The notes beneath the pieces are model-generated. The model did not search any database. It worked only from the letters and a program-made list of their open reading frames with translations, and had not been told where the DNA came from. A DNA stretch of 64,000 nt from Streptomyces qinzhouensis (GTDB taxonomy: Bacteria > Actinomycetota > Actinomycetes > Streptomycetales > Streptomycetaceae): the NCBI RefSeq assembly GCF_007856155.1, contig NZ_CP042266.1, positions 2,852,001-2,916,000 on the forward strand, given 5' to 3'. Below are positions 7,236-17,048 of the stretch, piece after piece. Position 1 is the stretch's first letter, and each line of letters starts with the position of its first letter. The position numbers were made by a program, and so were the translations under genes.

Positions 7236-7832
7236 TTACGTCAGGCCGAAGGAGCTGGCCTGGTCGTTCATCGCATTCCCGACATACGACGTGTCGGCGG
7301 TGTAGAACTGGCGCGCGCCCTGGAAATAGGCCGCCGAGAACAGTTCGACATAGCAGTTGCTCGCGGTCTTCAGCGAACTGGTTCGGTCATTGAAGTTGAC
7401 CTGGCTGAGGTTGTCGTGATGCCCGTTCCAGAAACCGTCGTCCCGGCATCCACCGGGGCCGTAGTTGATATAGGAACTGCCACCGTAGTTAGCGTCCTCG
7501 AAGAGGATGACGCGAATGTAGTTCGCCTGATTGGCGGCCCCGAATGAACCCTTCTTGGCGGCCGAGGACTTGATGGACGCGTTGAGCTTGTTGATGAACT
7601 GCTTGTCCTTGCCCGCCTTCGCCTGGGTCGGGACGTCGGCGACCCGGCTGCCGGTCACGGCTGCGACAGCCTCGCGGAAGGTGTCGTAACAAGTAGTCGT
7701 CTGCGTAGCGGAATTATTGATGCAGTGGGACTCTCGCTCCGCCTGGGGAGCCGCCACGGCCGTCGCCGGTGACATCAGAACGCCCGCGCACGCAGCGGCC
7801 ACCAGTCCGGTCACAGCAGTTCTTACTCTCAA
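7236..7832 (-). CDS. Secreted beta/gamma-crystallin-like (peptidase inhibitor I36-like) protein
   Basis: A 198-residue exported protein. Residues 1-27 are a signal peptide ending near AVAA. The C-terminal half carries crystallin-type strands: VILFEDANYGGSSYINYG, a Cys in GPGGCRDDGFW, and LFSAAYFQGARQFYTADTSY. The start is a TTG at 7832, chosen because a GAGG site sits six bases upstream and no ATG or GTG fits. This family includes Streptomyces metalloproteinase-inhibitor-like and calcium-binding proteins; the precise role here is unknown. The terminator at 7184-7228 follows the stop codon. Confidence 0.75.
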   Translation of the reverse strand: MRVRTAVTGLVAAACAGVLMSPATAVAAPQAERESHCINNSATQTTTCYDTFREAVAAVTGSRVADVPTQAKAGKDKQFINKLNASIKSSAAKKGSFGAANQANYIRVILFEDANYGGSSYINYGPGGCRDDGFWNGHHDNLSQVNFNDRTSSLKTASNCYVELFSAAYFQGARQFYTADTSYVGNAMNDQASSFGLT

Positions 7833-8195
7833 GGCTTCCTCATTTCTACAAAGGTGCGGCCAACACTCTTAACCGGTGCGGCCGTTCACCTGGCGGTCCT
7901 TTCGGAACAGGAGAGGGAGTCGCCGCCCGGAAGGTTGCCTCGTGGTGCGGGTATCCGCCTCACATCAGCATTCAGGGATCCGGGTTGACCCATTTCCATC
8001 GGACCGGAACCGAACCGGACTAGGCTGCATCCGCACCGCTCCGGACGCCCGTCCCGACCACCGCGAGCCGCGGCCGGAGCTGCCACGGCCCGACGGCACG
8101 GTGAAGGTGCCGACCAACCTCCCCCCGTAACGGACCGTTATGCGATGATCCGCTCATTCGTTCGTCTTGGAGTGCGGAAAACGGGGGTTCGCTCA
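7833..8195. other. Intergenic stretch, no gene seen
   Basis: 363 bases between two divergent genes. I see no convincing coding frame or RNA. It contains CGGACCGGAACCGAACCGGA near 8000 and presumably the promoters of both neighbours; no clear -10/-35 pair stands out. Confidence 0.4.
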
Positions 8196-9899
8196 ATGAC
8201 GGAGCTGCTGCGGGGTGCCATCTGCCCGGTCCCGGTCGCATCGCTGCGGATCGGTGTGATGCCGGAGATGGAAGTCGGCATCCAGCTGTCCAAGGACTAC
8301 GCGGCTGCCGGAAGCGACGCCGAGTGCATCGTCGATGACGAGCAGCCCGCGCATCCGTCCGGTGCCGTACGCCGGGTGGGGCCGCACGACGGAGCCCGCT
8401 GGTTTCAGGTCGACCTGCCGTACGTCGGGGACTGGGCCGACGACATCAATGTCGTCGCCATGCCCGGGCCGGACTTCACCGAAGCCGCCATCGGCGTCAT
8501 CGCCCCCGACGGCACTCTCCTCGCCCGGCATACGGTCACGACCGCCCCGGAGGGGCTTGGGCTTCTTCTGGGGCAGCTCATCCGGCGGGACGGTGTCTGG
8601 TCCTTCCGCGCTGTCGGGGATTGGCTGAAGCCGGACGACGCCACCGAAGCCGAGCCCTCCACTCCGCCGCCGGCGACCGGCGCGTCCTTCGAGCCGTACA
8701 CCGTGACGGGCCGGGGCAAGGACGTGATCACCGCGCCCGCCGGGCTGCCGCCGGGGCCCGTCATCGTGGAGCTCCAGGCGGACGACAACAAGGGGTACAC
8801 CAGCGTCCACGCCCTCGACCGGTCGAACAACAGGGCCAGGGGGCTGTTCAGCGACAGCAGTGGGCGGAAGGCCCGCCATCGGGCCATCGCCCGGATCCCC
8901 GTGCACGGACGGCTGCGGCTGCTCGTCGACGACGACCGGTCGTGGACGCTCCGGATCCTGCCGCTGTCCGCGGCCGAGCGGCTCGACGGCCTGCGAAAGG
9001 GCCGGGGCCACGAGGTCTATCTCTATGACGGCCCCCTCGCCGACCTGCGGTTCAGCGCCGAGGGCTACCACTGGATCCGCGTCTACGCGAACGCGGATAC
9101 GGGGAAGTACAAGAGCTTCAGCGGCGAGGACGAGGAGACGGCGCCGTTGCCGCCGGGGCGGCTGCTGGTGACGGTGGACTGCGAGAAGGAGTGGGAGATC
9201 GAGGCCGTCCCGGTCGAGGGTGCCGAGTCCGCCGGACCGGAGGCCGAGCCCGAAGCGGAGGAAGAGGAGGCTCCGCCGCCCCTCTACGCCGGTTCCGACG
9301 ACGTCTGGCCGTTCGCTCCCTTCGAGCCGTTCACCGCCGAACACCGGGGTGAGCAGGTCGTGACCGCCCCCGGCGGGCTTCCCAACGGGCCGGTGATGGT
9401 GGAGTTCGAGGCCTCCGGCAAGAAGTCCTACACGAAAATCTACTCCCTCAACCGGTGGCACCGGGACGACGAAAACCTCCTCAGCTCCGAGGTGAAGAAC
9501 CCCTGTCATCGCTTTCTCGCGGAGGAGCCCTCCATGCGGCGGCTCCGGATGCGGGTCAGCGATCACGAATACGAGACCGAGCCGCGTCCGTGGACCCTGC
9601 GGATCCTGCCGCTCACCGCCGCCCCGCGGCTCGGCGCCACGCCCCGGCACGGGCACGGCAACGCGGTCTTCCTCTACAGCGGCCCGCTCGCAGATCTGCG
9701 GCTGCGGACGACCGGGGGCGGCGACCAGTACGTCTATGTCCGGGCGTACGAGAACGGGGACACCAGTGAGTCCGGTACGTACCACGGTCTGATCAGCGGC
9801 GACGGCGGAGGAACCGCTCCGCTGCCCGCCTGCAAGGTGCTGCTGACGGTGAAGACCGACGCCCACTGGACGATCGAGGCCCGGCCCGTCGTCCTCTGA
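8196..9899 (+). CDS. TerD-domain protein with two copies of an unnamed C-terminal module
   Basis: A 567-residue protein. Residues 1 to about 148 are TerD-like (SGAVRRVGPHDGARWFQVDL, LGQLIRRDGVWSFRAVGDW). TerD domains bind calcium in tellurium-resistance and stress systems. Two copies of a roughly 180-residue module follow, at about 163-345 and 374-567, separated by an acidic linker (EAEPEAEEEEAPPP). Each copy reads VTAPxGLPxGPVxVE, then WTLRILPLxAA, then YxGPLADLR and a closing W(E/T)IEA(V/R)PV. ATG 8196 is chosen for its upstream GGGGG site; an in-frame start 51 bases earlier has none. A shorter paralogue follows in tandem. No Ter operon partners are nearby. Confidence 0.75.
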   Translation: MTELLRGAICPVPVASLRIGVMPEMEVGIQLSKDYAAAGSDAECIVDDEQPAHPSGAVRRVGPHDGARWFQVDLPYVGDWADDINVVAMPGPDFTEAAIGVIAPDGTLLARHTVTTAPEGLGLLLGQLIRRDGVWSFRAVGDWLKPDDATEAEPSTPPPATGASFEPYTVTGRGKDVITAPAGLPPGPVIVELQADDNKGYTSVHALDRSNNRARGLFSDSSGRKARHRAIARIPVHGRLRLLVDDDRSWTLRILPLSAAERLDGLRKGRGHEVYLYDGPLADLRFSAEGYHWIRVYANADTGKYKSFSGEDEETAPLPPGRLLVTVDCEKEWEIEAVPVEGAESAGPEAEPEAEEEEAPPPLYAGSDDVWPFAPFEPFTAEHRGEQVVTAPGGLPNGPVMVEFEASGKKSYTKIYSLNRWHRDDENLLSSEVKNPCHRFLAEEPSMRRLRMRVSDHEYETEPRPWTLRILPLTAAPRLGATPRHGHGNAVFLYSGPLADLRLRTTGGGDQYVYVRAYENGDTSESGTYHGLISGDGGGTAPLPACKVLLTVKTDAHWTIEARPVVL

Positions 9900-9954
9900 C
9901 ACGACGCGGCGCGATCCGGGCAGTACAGAACGTGGAGAGGTGGAGAAGCAGGAG

Positions 9955-11277
9955 ATGACGGACCTTCTCAAGGGAGCCAACTCCTTTGTACCGTCCGTGC
10001 CGTTGCGGGTCGGGGTCATGCGGGGGCTGGATGCCTCGGTGCTGCTGCTGACCGAGCAGGGGCGGGTCCGGGGCGATGCCGATCTGGTCTCCCGGGGGCG
10101 GCCCGTGCACCCGTCGGGCGCCGTACGCCATCTCGGGCCGCACGACGGCGCCGACTGGCTCCAAGTGGACCTGCCCGGTGTCGAGGCCGCGGTGGACCGG
10201 ATCGTGATCGCCGCCTCGTCCACGGGCGGACCGCTCGGCGCGGCCGGGCCCACGGTGGCGGCGTTCGCACCGGACGGCACGATGGTCGTCCGGTACGCGC
10301 TGATCGACACGACGACCGAGACCGCGTGTGTGCTGGGCGAGTTCTACCGGCGGGCCGGGGGCTGGAAGTTCCGTGCCGTGGGACAGGGCTGGGACAGCGG
10401 ACCGGCCGGGCTCGCCGCCGAATACGGGCTGGAGGTCGCCGGGACCGGAGCCCCGGGCCCCGCACCGGAACCCGCGCCCGCCTTCGCGCCCCCGGTGCCC
10501 GCACCCGCACCCCCGACGCCCTTCCCCGCACCCGCACCCCCGACGCCCTTCCCCGCGCCCGCCGCCCCCGCCTTCGCCGCGTACCCTCCGCACGCCCCGA
10601 AGGCCGGATACGCCCCCGTGGACCCTCAGGTGCAGCAGCTCCGCAGCGGGCCGGCCGCGCCCTATGTGCCCGCACCCGCGGTCCCCGCGGTGGCGCCGGG
10701 CGGCTGGAGCTTCGGCGCCGACTTCCCGGTCCACACCGTGCGGGAGCACGGCAGTCAGGTCGTCACGGCCCCGGGGAACGTGCCGCCGGGCCCGGTGCTC
10801 GTCGAGTTGGAGACCACCGGCGGCGGCTATCTGAGCGCCTACACCCTCGATGACCGGAACAAGGACGACAAACTCGTCTTCAACAGCGTCCTCAAGGATC
10901 CACGGCACCGCATGCTCGTCGTCGCCCCCGAGGGCCGCCGCCTCCGGATCAAGGTCTCCTGCGACCGCCGGTGGACCCTGAAGATCCTGCCGCTGAGCGC
11001 CGCCCCGCTGCTCGACGGCACCCTGGAGGGCCGCGGCGACGAGGTCGTCCGCTATACCGGCCCGCCGGCCGACCTGGTGTTCCGGGCCAAGGCGAGCGGC
11101 AACGTCACGGTGTACGGCTACGAGGTCGCCGACGCCGGGAACACGCTCCCGGACAACAGGACCCTGCTGGTCAACGAGATCGGCAAGGTTCGCACCAGCA
11201 GCCCGATGCCCCCGGGCCCGCTGCTGCTGCGGGCGCAGGTGGACGGGGCCTGGACCATGAAGGCCCGGCCCGTGTAG
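9955..11277 (+). CDS. TerD-domain protein with one C-terminal module and a Pro/Ala linker
   Basis: A 440-residue paralogue of the upstream gene. Residues 1 to about 145 are TerD-like and closer to the classical family end (TACVLGEFYRRAGGWKFRAV). A Pro/Ala linker at about 160-240 contains exact nine-residue repeats. One copy of the shared module lies at about 257-440 (VVTAPGNVPPGPVLVELE, RRWTLKILPLSAAPLLDG, WTMKARPV at the end). ATG 9955 follows GGAG with nine bases between; GTG 9940 is an alternative. It lies 55 bases after the first paralogue and is probably cotranscribed. Binding of calcium or a surface role are inferences only. Confidence 0.75.
   Translation: MTDLLKGANSFVPSVPLRVGVMRGLDASVLLLTEQGRVRGDADLVSRGRPVHPSGAVRHLGPHDGADWLQVDLPGVEAAVDRIVIAASSTGGPLGAAGPTVAAFAPDGTMVVRYALIDTTTETACVLGEFYRRAGGWKFRAVGQGWDSGPAGLAAEYGLEVAGTGAPGPAPEPAPAFAPPVPAPAPPTPFPAPAPPTPFPAPAAPAFAAYPPHAPKAGYAPVDPQVQQLRSGPAAPYVPAPAVPAVAPGGWSFGADFPVHTVREHGSQVVTAPGNVPPGPVLVELETTGGGYLSAYTLDDRNKDDKLVFNSVLKDPRHRMLVVAPEGRRLRIKVSCDRRWTLKILPLSAAPLLDGTLEGRGDEVVRYTGPPADLVFRAKASGNVTVYGYEVADAGNTLPDNRTLLVNEIGKVRTSSPMPPGPLLLRAQVDGAWTMKARPV
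10500..10553 (+). repeat. 27-bp tandem repeat in the Pro/Ala linker
   Basis: Two identical 27-base units encode PAPAPPTPF twice, followed by a degenerate third. This is an in-frame minisatellite whose copy number could vary the linker length. Confidence 0.75.
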
Positions 11278-11393
11278 CCCGGTCGGCCCCCGGGGCCGCG
11301 TCCGGACTGCGCGGGCGGCGATCGTCGCGGACACTGGCCCCGTACACCGTCGTACGCCCCCGTACTCCCACCCCGCCGGAAGGACCCGCCGTC

Positions 11394-12278
11394 ATGAGCA
11401 GCACCACCCCCGCCGATCCCGGCGCGCCCGTCATCGCCGTCACCGGGACCTCCGGGCGGGTGGGCGGCCGGGTCGCCCGGCGGCTGGCCGAGCACGGGGC
11501 GGCGGTCCGGCTGGTCGGGCGGAATCCGGAAGGGCCGGCCGGGGCCGGTAAGGCCCGGATCGGGTCGTACGGCGACGAGGAAGGCATGCGCCGGGCCTGT
11601 GACGGCGTCGGGACCCTGTTCCTGGTCTCCGGGCACGAGGACCCCGGCCGGGTGCGGGAGCACCAGATCGCGCTCGACTCGGCGGTCGCGGCCGGAGTCG
11701 AGCGGGTCGTGTATCTGTCGTTCCTGGGCGCCGCGCCCGAGGCGACGTTCACCTTCGCCCGCGACCACTGGTACACGGAGGAGTACATCCGCGCCTCGTC
11801 CCTGCGGTACACCTTCCTGCGGGACAGCCTCTACCAGGCGGGCATCGCCGCGATGGCGGGCGCCGACGGGGTGATCCGGGGTCCGGCCGGGCAGGGCCGG
11901 GTGTCGGCGGTGGCGCACGACGATGTGGCGGACGCGGCCGTCGCCGTACTCCTCGGCGAGGGCCACGACAGCGCCACGTACGACATCACAGGCCCTTCGG
12001 CGATCACCCTGGCGGAGGCGGCGGAGGAGCTGTCCCGGTTCGCGGGCCGGACCGTGACCTATGTTCCGGAGAGCCATGCGGAGGCCCTGGAATCGCGGGC
12101 CTCCTTCGGCGCCCCGGAGTGGGAGGTCACGGGCTGGGTCTCCTCCTACGAGGCGATCGCGTCCGGTGAGCTGGCGGTGGTCTCGGACGCCGTCGCGAGG
12201 CTGGCGGGGCGCCCGGCGCAGTCCTTCGCGGAGTATCTGCGGGCGCGTCCGGAGGCGTACGCCCAGCTGCGCTCCTGA
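11394..12278 (+). CDS. NmrA/SDR-family NAD(P)-binding protein
   Basis: A 294-residue protein with an atypical short-chain dehydrogenase fold of the NmrA or NADPH:quinone reductase (QOR2-like) type. The Rossmann motif VTGTSGRVGGRVARRL is at residues about 15-30, followed by RLVGRNPEG, a substrate-facing YLSFLGAAPEATFTFARDH segment and a C-terminal PEAYAQL tail. NmrA proteins bind NAD(P) and act as redox sensors or quinone reductases. ATG 11394 follows GGAAGGA. It stands alone between the TerD pair and a convergent acetyltransferase. Function beyond the fold cannot be fixed. Confidence 0.8.
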   Translation: MSSTTPADPGAPVIAVTGTSGRVGGRVARRLAEHGAAVRLVGRNPEGPAGAGKARIGSYGDEEGMRRACDGVGTLFLVSGHEDPGRVREHQIALDSAVAAGVERVVYLSFLGAAPEATFTFARDHWYTEEYIRASSLRYTFLRDSLYQAGIAAMAGADGVIRGPAGQGRVSAVAHDDVADAAVAVLLGEGHDSATYDITGPSAITLAEAAEELSRFAGRTVTYVPESHAEALESRASFGAPEWEVTGWVSSYEAIASGELAVVSDAVARLAGRPAQSFAEYLRARPEAYAQLRS

Positions 12279-12294
12279 CGCCCCGCCGGAGTGC

Positions 12295-13146
12295 TTACGT
12301 GAAGTTGTAGCCGTGCAGATCGGTAAGCCGGACATAGCCGAGGCGCTGGTAGAGCGCGTTGCTGGTGGGGTTGGCCGGGTCCGTGTAGAGGACGACGTCC
12401 GTGGCGCCTTCGGCCAGCGCGGCCGCACTGACCTCGGCCGTCACGGCCGCCGCGTAGCCGCGACCCCGGAGGTCGGCCGGGGTGTAGACGGGGTCCACCC
12501 GGACCAGCCCGGCGACCATCGTGGTCGCGGCGGCGACGGAGGCGAGGGTGCCGTCCGGGGTCTCCCAGAAGGTGAAGTTCCGGTCCGCGAACCGGGTCCC
12601 GGTCCAGTTCTCGGTGTTCGGTACGGGGGTCTCGCCGACGTTCTCACAGAATTCGGCGCACATGCGGATCACCTGGTCCAGGTCCTGCTCGCCCGCGCGC
12701 CGGCCTCGGCCCGCCGGGAACGGCTCCGGCGGCGCGAGCTCGCCGAGGCGGTAGAGGTGCCACCGCTGGTAGAGCGTCGCCGTCGCGCCGGTATGCCGCT
12801 GCCAGGCCGCGGTGAAGGCGTCGGCGGTCGTGTGCTCCGCGGTGATGCCGGTGAGCGTGATGCCGAGGCCGGCCAGCTGGGCGGCGAGGGCCTCGGCCTG
12901 CTCGGGGGTGACCGGGGTGAGGCCCAGTCGGCCGGTCGGCGGGCGGTAGAGGATCGCGCGGACCTCGCCGTCCGCCGTCTCCAGCCGGCCGAGGAGGGTG
13001 GGCTCGGTGCCGGATTCCGGTTTTCGCAGTTTCTCTATGGTCGTCAGTGGGGTGTTGTGGAGGGCGGGGCGGGACCGCAGGAAGTCCCCGGCCCGGTCCA
13101 GGAACGCTTCGACGTCTTCGGTGAGGTGCCACTCTTCCGATCGCAT
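12295..13146 (-). CDS. GNAT-family N-acetyltransferase
   Basis: A 283-residue protein with a GNAT domain in its C-terminal half: VRVDPVYTPADLRGRGYAAA carries the acetyl-CoA loop (RGRGYA), and YTDPANPTSNALYQRLGY is the conserved last strand-helix unit. The N-terminal half is a degenerate GNAT-like domain, as in many double-domain actinobacterial acetyltransferases. I start it at ATG 13146 (MRSEEWHLTED); the longer frame would extend into hutI. It follows hutI by 35 bases on the same strand and may be cotranscribed with the hut operon, though no metabolic link is obvious. Confidence 0.8.
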   Translation of the reverse strand: MRSEEWHLTEDVEAFLDRAGDFLRSRPALHNTPLTTIEKLRKPESGTEPTLLGRLETADGEVRAILYRPPTGRLGLTPVTPEQAEALAAQLAGLGITLTGITAEHTTADAFTAAWQRHTGATATLYQRWHLYRLGELAPPEPFPAGRGRRAGEQDLDQVIRMCAEFCENVGETPVPNTENWTGTRFADRNFTFWETPDGTLASVAAATTMVAGLVRVDPVYTPADLRGRGYAAAVTAEVSAAALAEGATDVVLYTDPANPTSNALYQRLGYVRLTDLHGYNFT

Positions 13147-13181
13147 GGCCTCATGATCGCCGAAGTGTGCTGTTCGGAGGG

Positions 13182-14381
13182 TCAGTTGCCGAAGTCGGCC
13201 CGGATGCCCGCCCGCCATACCTCCCGTACCAGCGGCACCCCCGGCCGGTAGGCGAGATGGACATGGCTGGGGGCGTCGAGCAGGGCGAGGTCGGCGCGGG
13301 CGCCGACGGAGATCCGGCCGATGTCGGTACGGCGCAGAGCGGCCGCCCCGCCCGCGGTGGCGGACCAGAGCGCCTCGTCGGGCGTCATCCCCATGTCCCG
13401 TACCGCCAGGGCGATGCAGAACGGCATGGACGAGGTGAACGACGAGCCGGGGTTGCAGTCCGTGGAGAGGGCGACCGTCGCGCCCGCGGCCAGCAGCCGG
13501 CGGGCGTCCGGCCAGTCCGCGCGAGTGGAGAACTCCGCGCCGGGCAGCAGCGTGGCCACCGTGGTGCCGTTGGCCAGGGCGTCGACGTCCGCGTCCGTGA
13601 GGTGGGTGCAGTGGTCGGCGCTGGCGGCGTTCAGTTCGACCGCGAGCTGTACGCCGGGGCCGTGGCCGAGCTGATTGGCGTGGACGCGCGGGACCAGTCC
13701 CCTGGCCGCTCCGGCGGTGAGGATCGCCCGCGCCTGGTCTCCGTCGAAGGCGCCCTTCTCGCAGAAGACGTCCACCCAGCGGGCGTGCGGGGCGCAGGCG
13801 TCCAGCATCGGGCCGGTGACGAGGTCGACGTATCCGGCGGGGTCGTCGGCGTATTCGGGGGCGACGATATGCGCGCCGAGGTAGGTCGTCTCGTCGGTGT
13901 GCCGGGCGGCGATCCGCAGGGCGCGGGCCTCGTCCTCGACGGTGAGGCCGTAGCCGGACTTGGTTTCGAAGGTGGTGGTGCCCTGCCGCAGCGCTTCCGT
14001 GAGGTAGCGGGTGATGTTGGCGTCGAGTTCGTCGTCGGTCGCGGCGCGGGTGGCGGCGACCGTGGTCCGGATGCCGCCCGCGCGGTAGGCGTGGCCGGAC
14101 ATCCGGGCGTTGAACTCGGCGGTGCGGTCGCCCGCGAAGACGAGGTGGGAGTGGGAGTCGACGAAGCCGGGGATAGCGGCCCGGCCCCCGGCGTCGTACC
14201 GCTCGTCGGCCTCGGGCGCCCTGGCCGCCGGTCCCGCCCAGACGAACCGGCCCCCGGCCATGACGACGGCGGCGTCGTGGAGGAGCCCGAGGGGGGTGGC
14301 GCAGTCGCCGGTGCCGGGGGTGTTGGTGACCAGGCTGCCGATGTTGGTGACGAGGGTGGTGGGGGCGGGGGTGGGGTTCAT
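13182..14381 (-). CDS. hutI: Imidazolonepropionase
   Basis: A 399-residue amidohydrolase that opens the ring of imidazolone-5-propionate to N-formimino-L-glutamate, the third step of histidine degradation, in the cytoplasm. The metal-site motif [12 protein letters not shown] is near residue 75, [13 protein letters not shown] near 141, the metal-binding HANQLG near 235, and STDCNPGSS near 309; these are diagnostic for HutI. Length matches the family. It is the last of four hut-linked genes reading leftward from hutU, 64 bases after hutF. Confidence 0.93.
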   Translation of the reverse strand: MNPTPAPTTLVTNIGSLVTNTPGTGDCATPLGLLHDAAVVMAGGRFVWAGPAARAPEADERYDAGGRAAIPGFVDSHSHLVFAGDRTAEFNARMSGHAYRAGGIRTTVAATRAATDDELDANITRYLTEALRQGTTTFETKSGYGLTVEDEARALRIAARHTDETTYLGAHIVAPEYADDPAGYVDLVTGPMLDACAPHARWVDVFCEKGAFDGDQARAILTAGAARGLVPRVHANQLGHGPGVQLAVELNAASADHCTHLTDADVDALANGTTVATLLPGAEFSTRADWPDARRLLAAGATVALSTDCNPGSSFTSSMPFCIALAVRDMGMTPDEALWSATAGGAAALRRTDIGRISVGARADLALLDAPSHVHLAYRPGVPLVREVWRAGIRADFGN

Positions 14382-14445
14382 GGGGTGGCTCCGATCGTGG
14401 GGGACGGCGGTACGGGCCGCGGAGCGCGTACCGTTCGCGGCGGCG

Positions 14446-15831
14446 TCATGTGGTGACCGCCGCGATCGCCCGGGCCAGTTCCCCCGCCGGGTCCGGCACG
14501 GTCCGGTGGACTCCCCCGCCGACGACGGTACGGCCGCAGACCACCACGTCCCGGACGTCCGCCGCCGTCGCCGCGAAGACGACCGCTTCGGCCGCGAGCC
14601 CCGGCACGGGACCCGCCGTTCGTACGGTGTCGAGGGCGACGGTCGTGAAGTCGGCGGGCGCGCCGGGCTCCAGGCTGCCCGCGCCGGGGCGGCCGAGGGC
14701 GGTGTGCCCGTCCTCGCTTGCGGCCCGCAGCAGGGCGGCGGCGGTCCAGTGGCCGCGGGTGCGGGTCCGCAGCCGTTCGTCCAGCTCCATCGCGCGGGCC
14801 TCTTCGAGGAGGTCGATCACGGCATGGCTGTCGCTGCCGAGGCTGAGCGGGCTGCCCGCGCGCTGGAGCGCGGCGGCCGGGCCGATGCCGTCGGCGAGGT
14901 CGCGTTCGGTGGTGGGGCACATGCAGACGCCCGCGCCCGAGGCGCCGAGGATCCGGATGTCGTCGTCGGTGAGATGGGTGGCGTGGACGGCGGTGGTGGT
15001 GGGCTTCCAGAAGCCGTGGCGGTCGAGGAGTGCGGCGGGGGTGACCCCGTGGACCGCGAGGCAGGCCTCGTTCTCGGCGGGCTGTTCGGAGAGGTGGACA
15101 TGGACGGGGACACCGTCGGTGCGTTCGGCGAAGGCCGCGTATCCGTCGCGTTCGGCGAAGGCGCGGACCGAGTGGACGGCGGCGCCGACCGTGACACGGT
15201 CGCCGTCGGCCCGCTCCCGGAGCCGGGTCCACCGCTCGTACCAGGCGTCCGCGGAGCCGTCGCCGAACCGGATCTGGGGTCCTTCGAGGGGCTGGTGACC
15301 GTCGGCGGTGAGGCCGCCGTGGAGATAGACGGTGTCGAGGAGGGTGATCCGGATGCCCGCGTCCCGGGCGGCCTCGATCAGCGCCTCACCCATGGCGTTG
15401 GGGTCGGCGTACGGGGTGCCGTCGGGGCCGTGGTGGAGATAGTGGAACTCGCCGACGGCGGTGATACCGGCGAGCGCCATCTCGGCGTAGGCGGCGCGGG
15501 CGAGGGCGTGGTACGTGTCGGGGGTGAGCCGGGCCGCGACCCGGTACATGACCTCGCGCCAGGTCCAGAAGGTGCCGGCGCCGGTCTGGACGGTGCCGCG
15601 CAGGGCCCGGTGGAAGGCGTGGGAGTGGGCGTTGGCGAGCCCGGGGACGGTGAGCCCGCGCAGCGGTACGGCGCCGGGCGGCGGGGCGGCGACCCCGGTC
15701 CGTACGGCGGTGATCCGCCCGTCGGCTCCGGTGTCGAGGACCACGCCGGGTTCGACGTGGGTCCCCAGCCAGGCGTGCTCGGCCCAGAAGCTGGGGCCCT
15801 CCGGGCCGGAAACCGTCAGCGGGTCCCGCAT
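14446..15831 (-). CDS. hutF: Formimidoylglutamate deiminase
   Basis: A 461-residue amidohydrolase that removes ammonia from N-formimino-L-glutamate to give N-formyl-L-glutamate. Motifs seen are [13 protein letters not shown] near residue 75 (metal His pair), [13 protein letters not shown] near 245, HATHL near 280 and [14 protein letters not shown] near 330. Its presence shows that this organism uses the five-step histidine pathway through formylglutamate instead of the direct HutG formiminoglutamase route. It overlaps the upstream amidohydrolase gene by 16 bases, so they are translationally linked. Confidence 0.9.
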   Translation of the reverse strand: MRDPLTVSGPEGPSFWAEHAWLGTHVEPGVVLDTGADGRITAVRTGVAAPPPGAVPLRGLTVPGLANAHSHAFHRALRGTVQTGAGTFWTWREVMYRVAARLTPDTYHALARAAYAEMALAGITAVGEFHYLHHGPDGTPYADPNAMGEALIEAARDAGIRITLLDTVYLHGGLTADGHQPLEGPQIRFGDGSADAWYERWTRLRERADGDRVTVGAAVHSVRAFAERDGYAAFAERTDGVPVHVHLSEQPAENEACLAVHGVTPAALLDRHGFWKPTTTAVHATHLTDDDIRILGASGAGVCMCPTTERDLADGIGPAAALQRAGSPLSLGSDSHAVIDLLEEARAMELDERLRTRTRGHWTAAALLRAASEDGHTALGRPGAGSLEPGAPADFTTVALDTVRTAGPVPGLAAEAVVFAATAADVRDVVVCGRTVVGGGVHRTVPDPAGELARAIAAVTT

Positions 15832-17048
15832 GCCAGTCCCTCCAGTACGTCCGCCAGGGCCAGGACTCCGGCCGTGCAGTCGTCCTCGGCCGCCGACTCG
15901 GCCGGGGAGTGGGAGACGCCCGTCGGGTTGCGGACGAAGAGCATCGCCGTCGGGACCGAGCCGGACAGGATGCCCGCGTCATGGCCCGCGCCGGTGCCGA
16001 GGACCGGGACGGAGCCGCCGAGCAGCCGGGCGAGTTCGTCGCGCAGGGTGTGGGCGAACTCGACGACGGGGGTGAAGGACTCCCGTACCACCGTCACTTC
16101 GACGCCGTCGTGCGCCGCCCGCTCCCGGGCGGCGGACTCGACGGCGGCCACCACCGCGTCCAGTACCTGCGGGTCGGCGGCGCGGGAGTCGAGCCAGCCG
16201 CGGACCAGCGACGGGATGGCGTTGACGCCGTTCGGCTCGACCGCGACCTTGCCGAAGGTGGCGACCGCGCCCGCGTCCTCGGCGGCCCGGCGGGCGGCGA
16301 GCACGGTCGCGGCGAAGCCCGGCATGGGATCGCGGCGGTCGGCGATCCGGGTGGTGCCCGCGTGGTTGGCCTCGCCCGCGAAGTCGAAGCGCCAGCGGCC
16401 GTGCGGCCAGATCGCGGAGGCGAGGCCGATCCGGTCGCCGGTGAGGTCGAGGGCGCGGCCCTGCTCGATGTGGAGTTCGACGAACGCGCCGATACGGGCC
16501 AGTCGTACGGGGTCGGGGCCGATGGCCCCGGGGTCGTAGCCGGCGTTCTCCATCGCCTCGGGCAGCGTGACGCCGTCCGCGTCCGTCAGCCGGTACGCGG
16601 CCTCCTGGGTGAGCGCCCCGGCGGTGAGGCGGGAGCCGACGCAGGCCAGGCCGAAGCGGGCGCCCTCCTCGTCGCCGAAGTTGACGATGCCGAGGGGCCG
16701 CCGGAAGGCGGCGCCCCGGGCCCGGAGTTCATCGAGGGCGGCGAAGGCGGAGACCACGCCGAGGGGCCCGTCGAAGGCGCCGCCGTCGGGTACGGAGTCG
16801 AGGTGCGAGCCGGTGACCACGGCGTCCCCGGCGGTGGGATCGCCCAGCCAGGCCCACTGGTTGCCGTTGCGGTCGGTCTCGTAGCCGAGTCCGCGGGCCT
16901 CGGCCTGTTCCTGGAACCAGGTACGGCAGTCGGCGTCCGCGCCGGTCCAGGCGTGGCGCCGGTAGCCGCCGGTGCGGGTGTCCCGGCCGATGGGGGCCAG
17001 CTCCTTCCACATGGTGTGGAAGGAGGGGCCGACGGGCGACGCCGTCAT
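15816..17048 (-). CDS. M20-family amidohydrolase (allantoate amidohydrolase-like) in the hut operon
   Basis: A 410-residue M20 metallopeptidase-fold hydrolase. Metal and catalytic motifs are [15 protein letters not shown] near residue 83, GDEEGARFG near 130, ELHIEQG near 191, and GTGAGHDAG near 355. By sequence it resembles allantoate amidohydrolase and N-carbamoyl-amino acid hydrolases. Its start overlaps the hutU stop (ATGA) and its end overlaps hutF, so it belongs to the histidine pathway. I infer that it performs the last step, hydrolysis of N-formylglutamate to glutamate and formate, because no separate deformylase is seen. The family name alone would mislead here. Confidence 0.85.
   Translation of the reverse strand: MTASPVGPSFHTMWKELAPIGRDTRTGGYRRHAWTGADADCRTWFQEQAEARGLGYETDRNGNQWAWLGDPTAGDAVVTGSHLDSVPDGGAFDGPLGVVSAFAALDELRARGAAFRRPLGIVNFGDEEGARFGLACVGSRLTAGALTQEAAYRLTDADGVTLPEAMENAGYDPGAIGPDPVRLARIGAFVELHIEQGRALDLTGDRIGLASAIWPHGRWRFDFAGEANHAGTTRIADRRDPMPGFAATVLAARRAAEDAGAVATFGKVAVEPNGVNAIPSLVRGWLDSRAADPQVLDAVVAAVESAARERAAHDGVEVTVVRESFTPVVEFAHTLRDELARLLGGSVPVLGTGAGHDAGILSGSVPTAMLFVRNPTGVSHSPAESAAEDDCTAGVLALADVLEGLACGTR

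Noticed and set aside
8193..10310. A 705-codon open frame on the minus strand opposite the TerD genes
   Set aside because: It mirrors the real genes in a GC-rich antisense frame, is full of Arg/Pro/Gly/Val and has no domain; both strands cannot be coding here and the plus frames have clear TerD motifs.
9955..11277. A complete tellurium-resistance (Ter) operon
   Set aside because: Only TerD-domain fusions are present; TerB, TerC and the associated ATP-grasp or phosphoribosyltransferase genes are missing.
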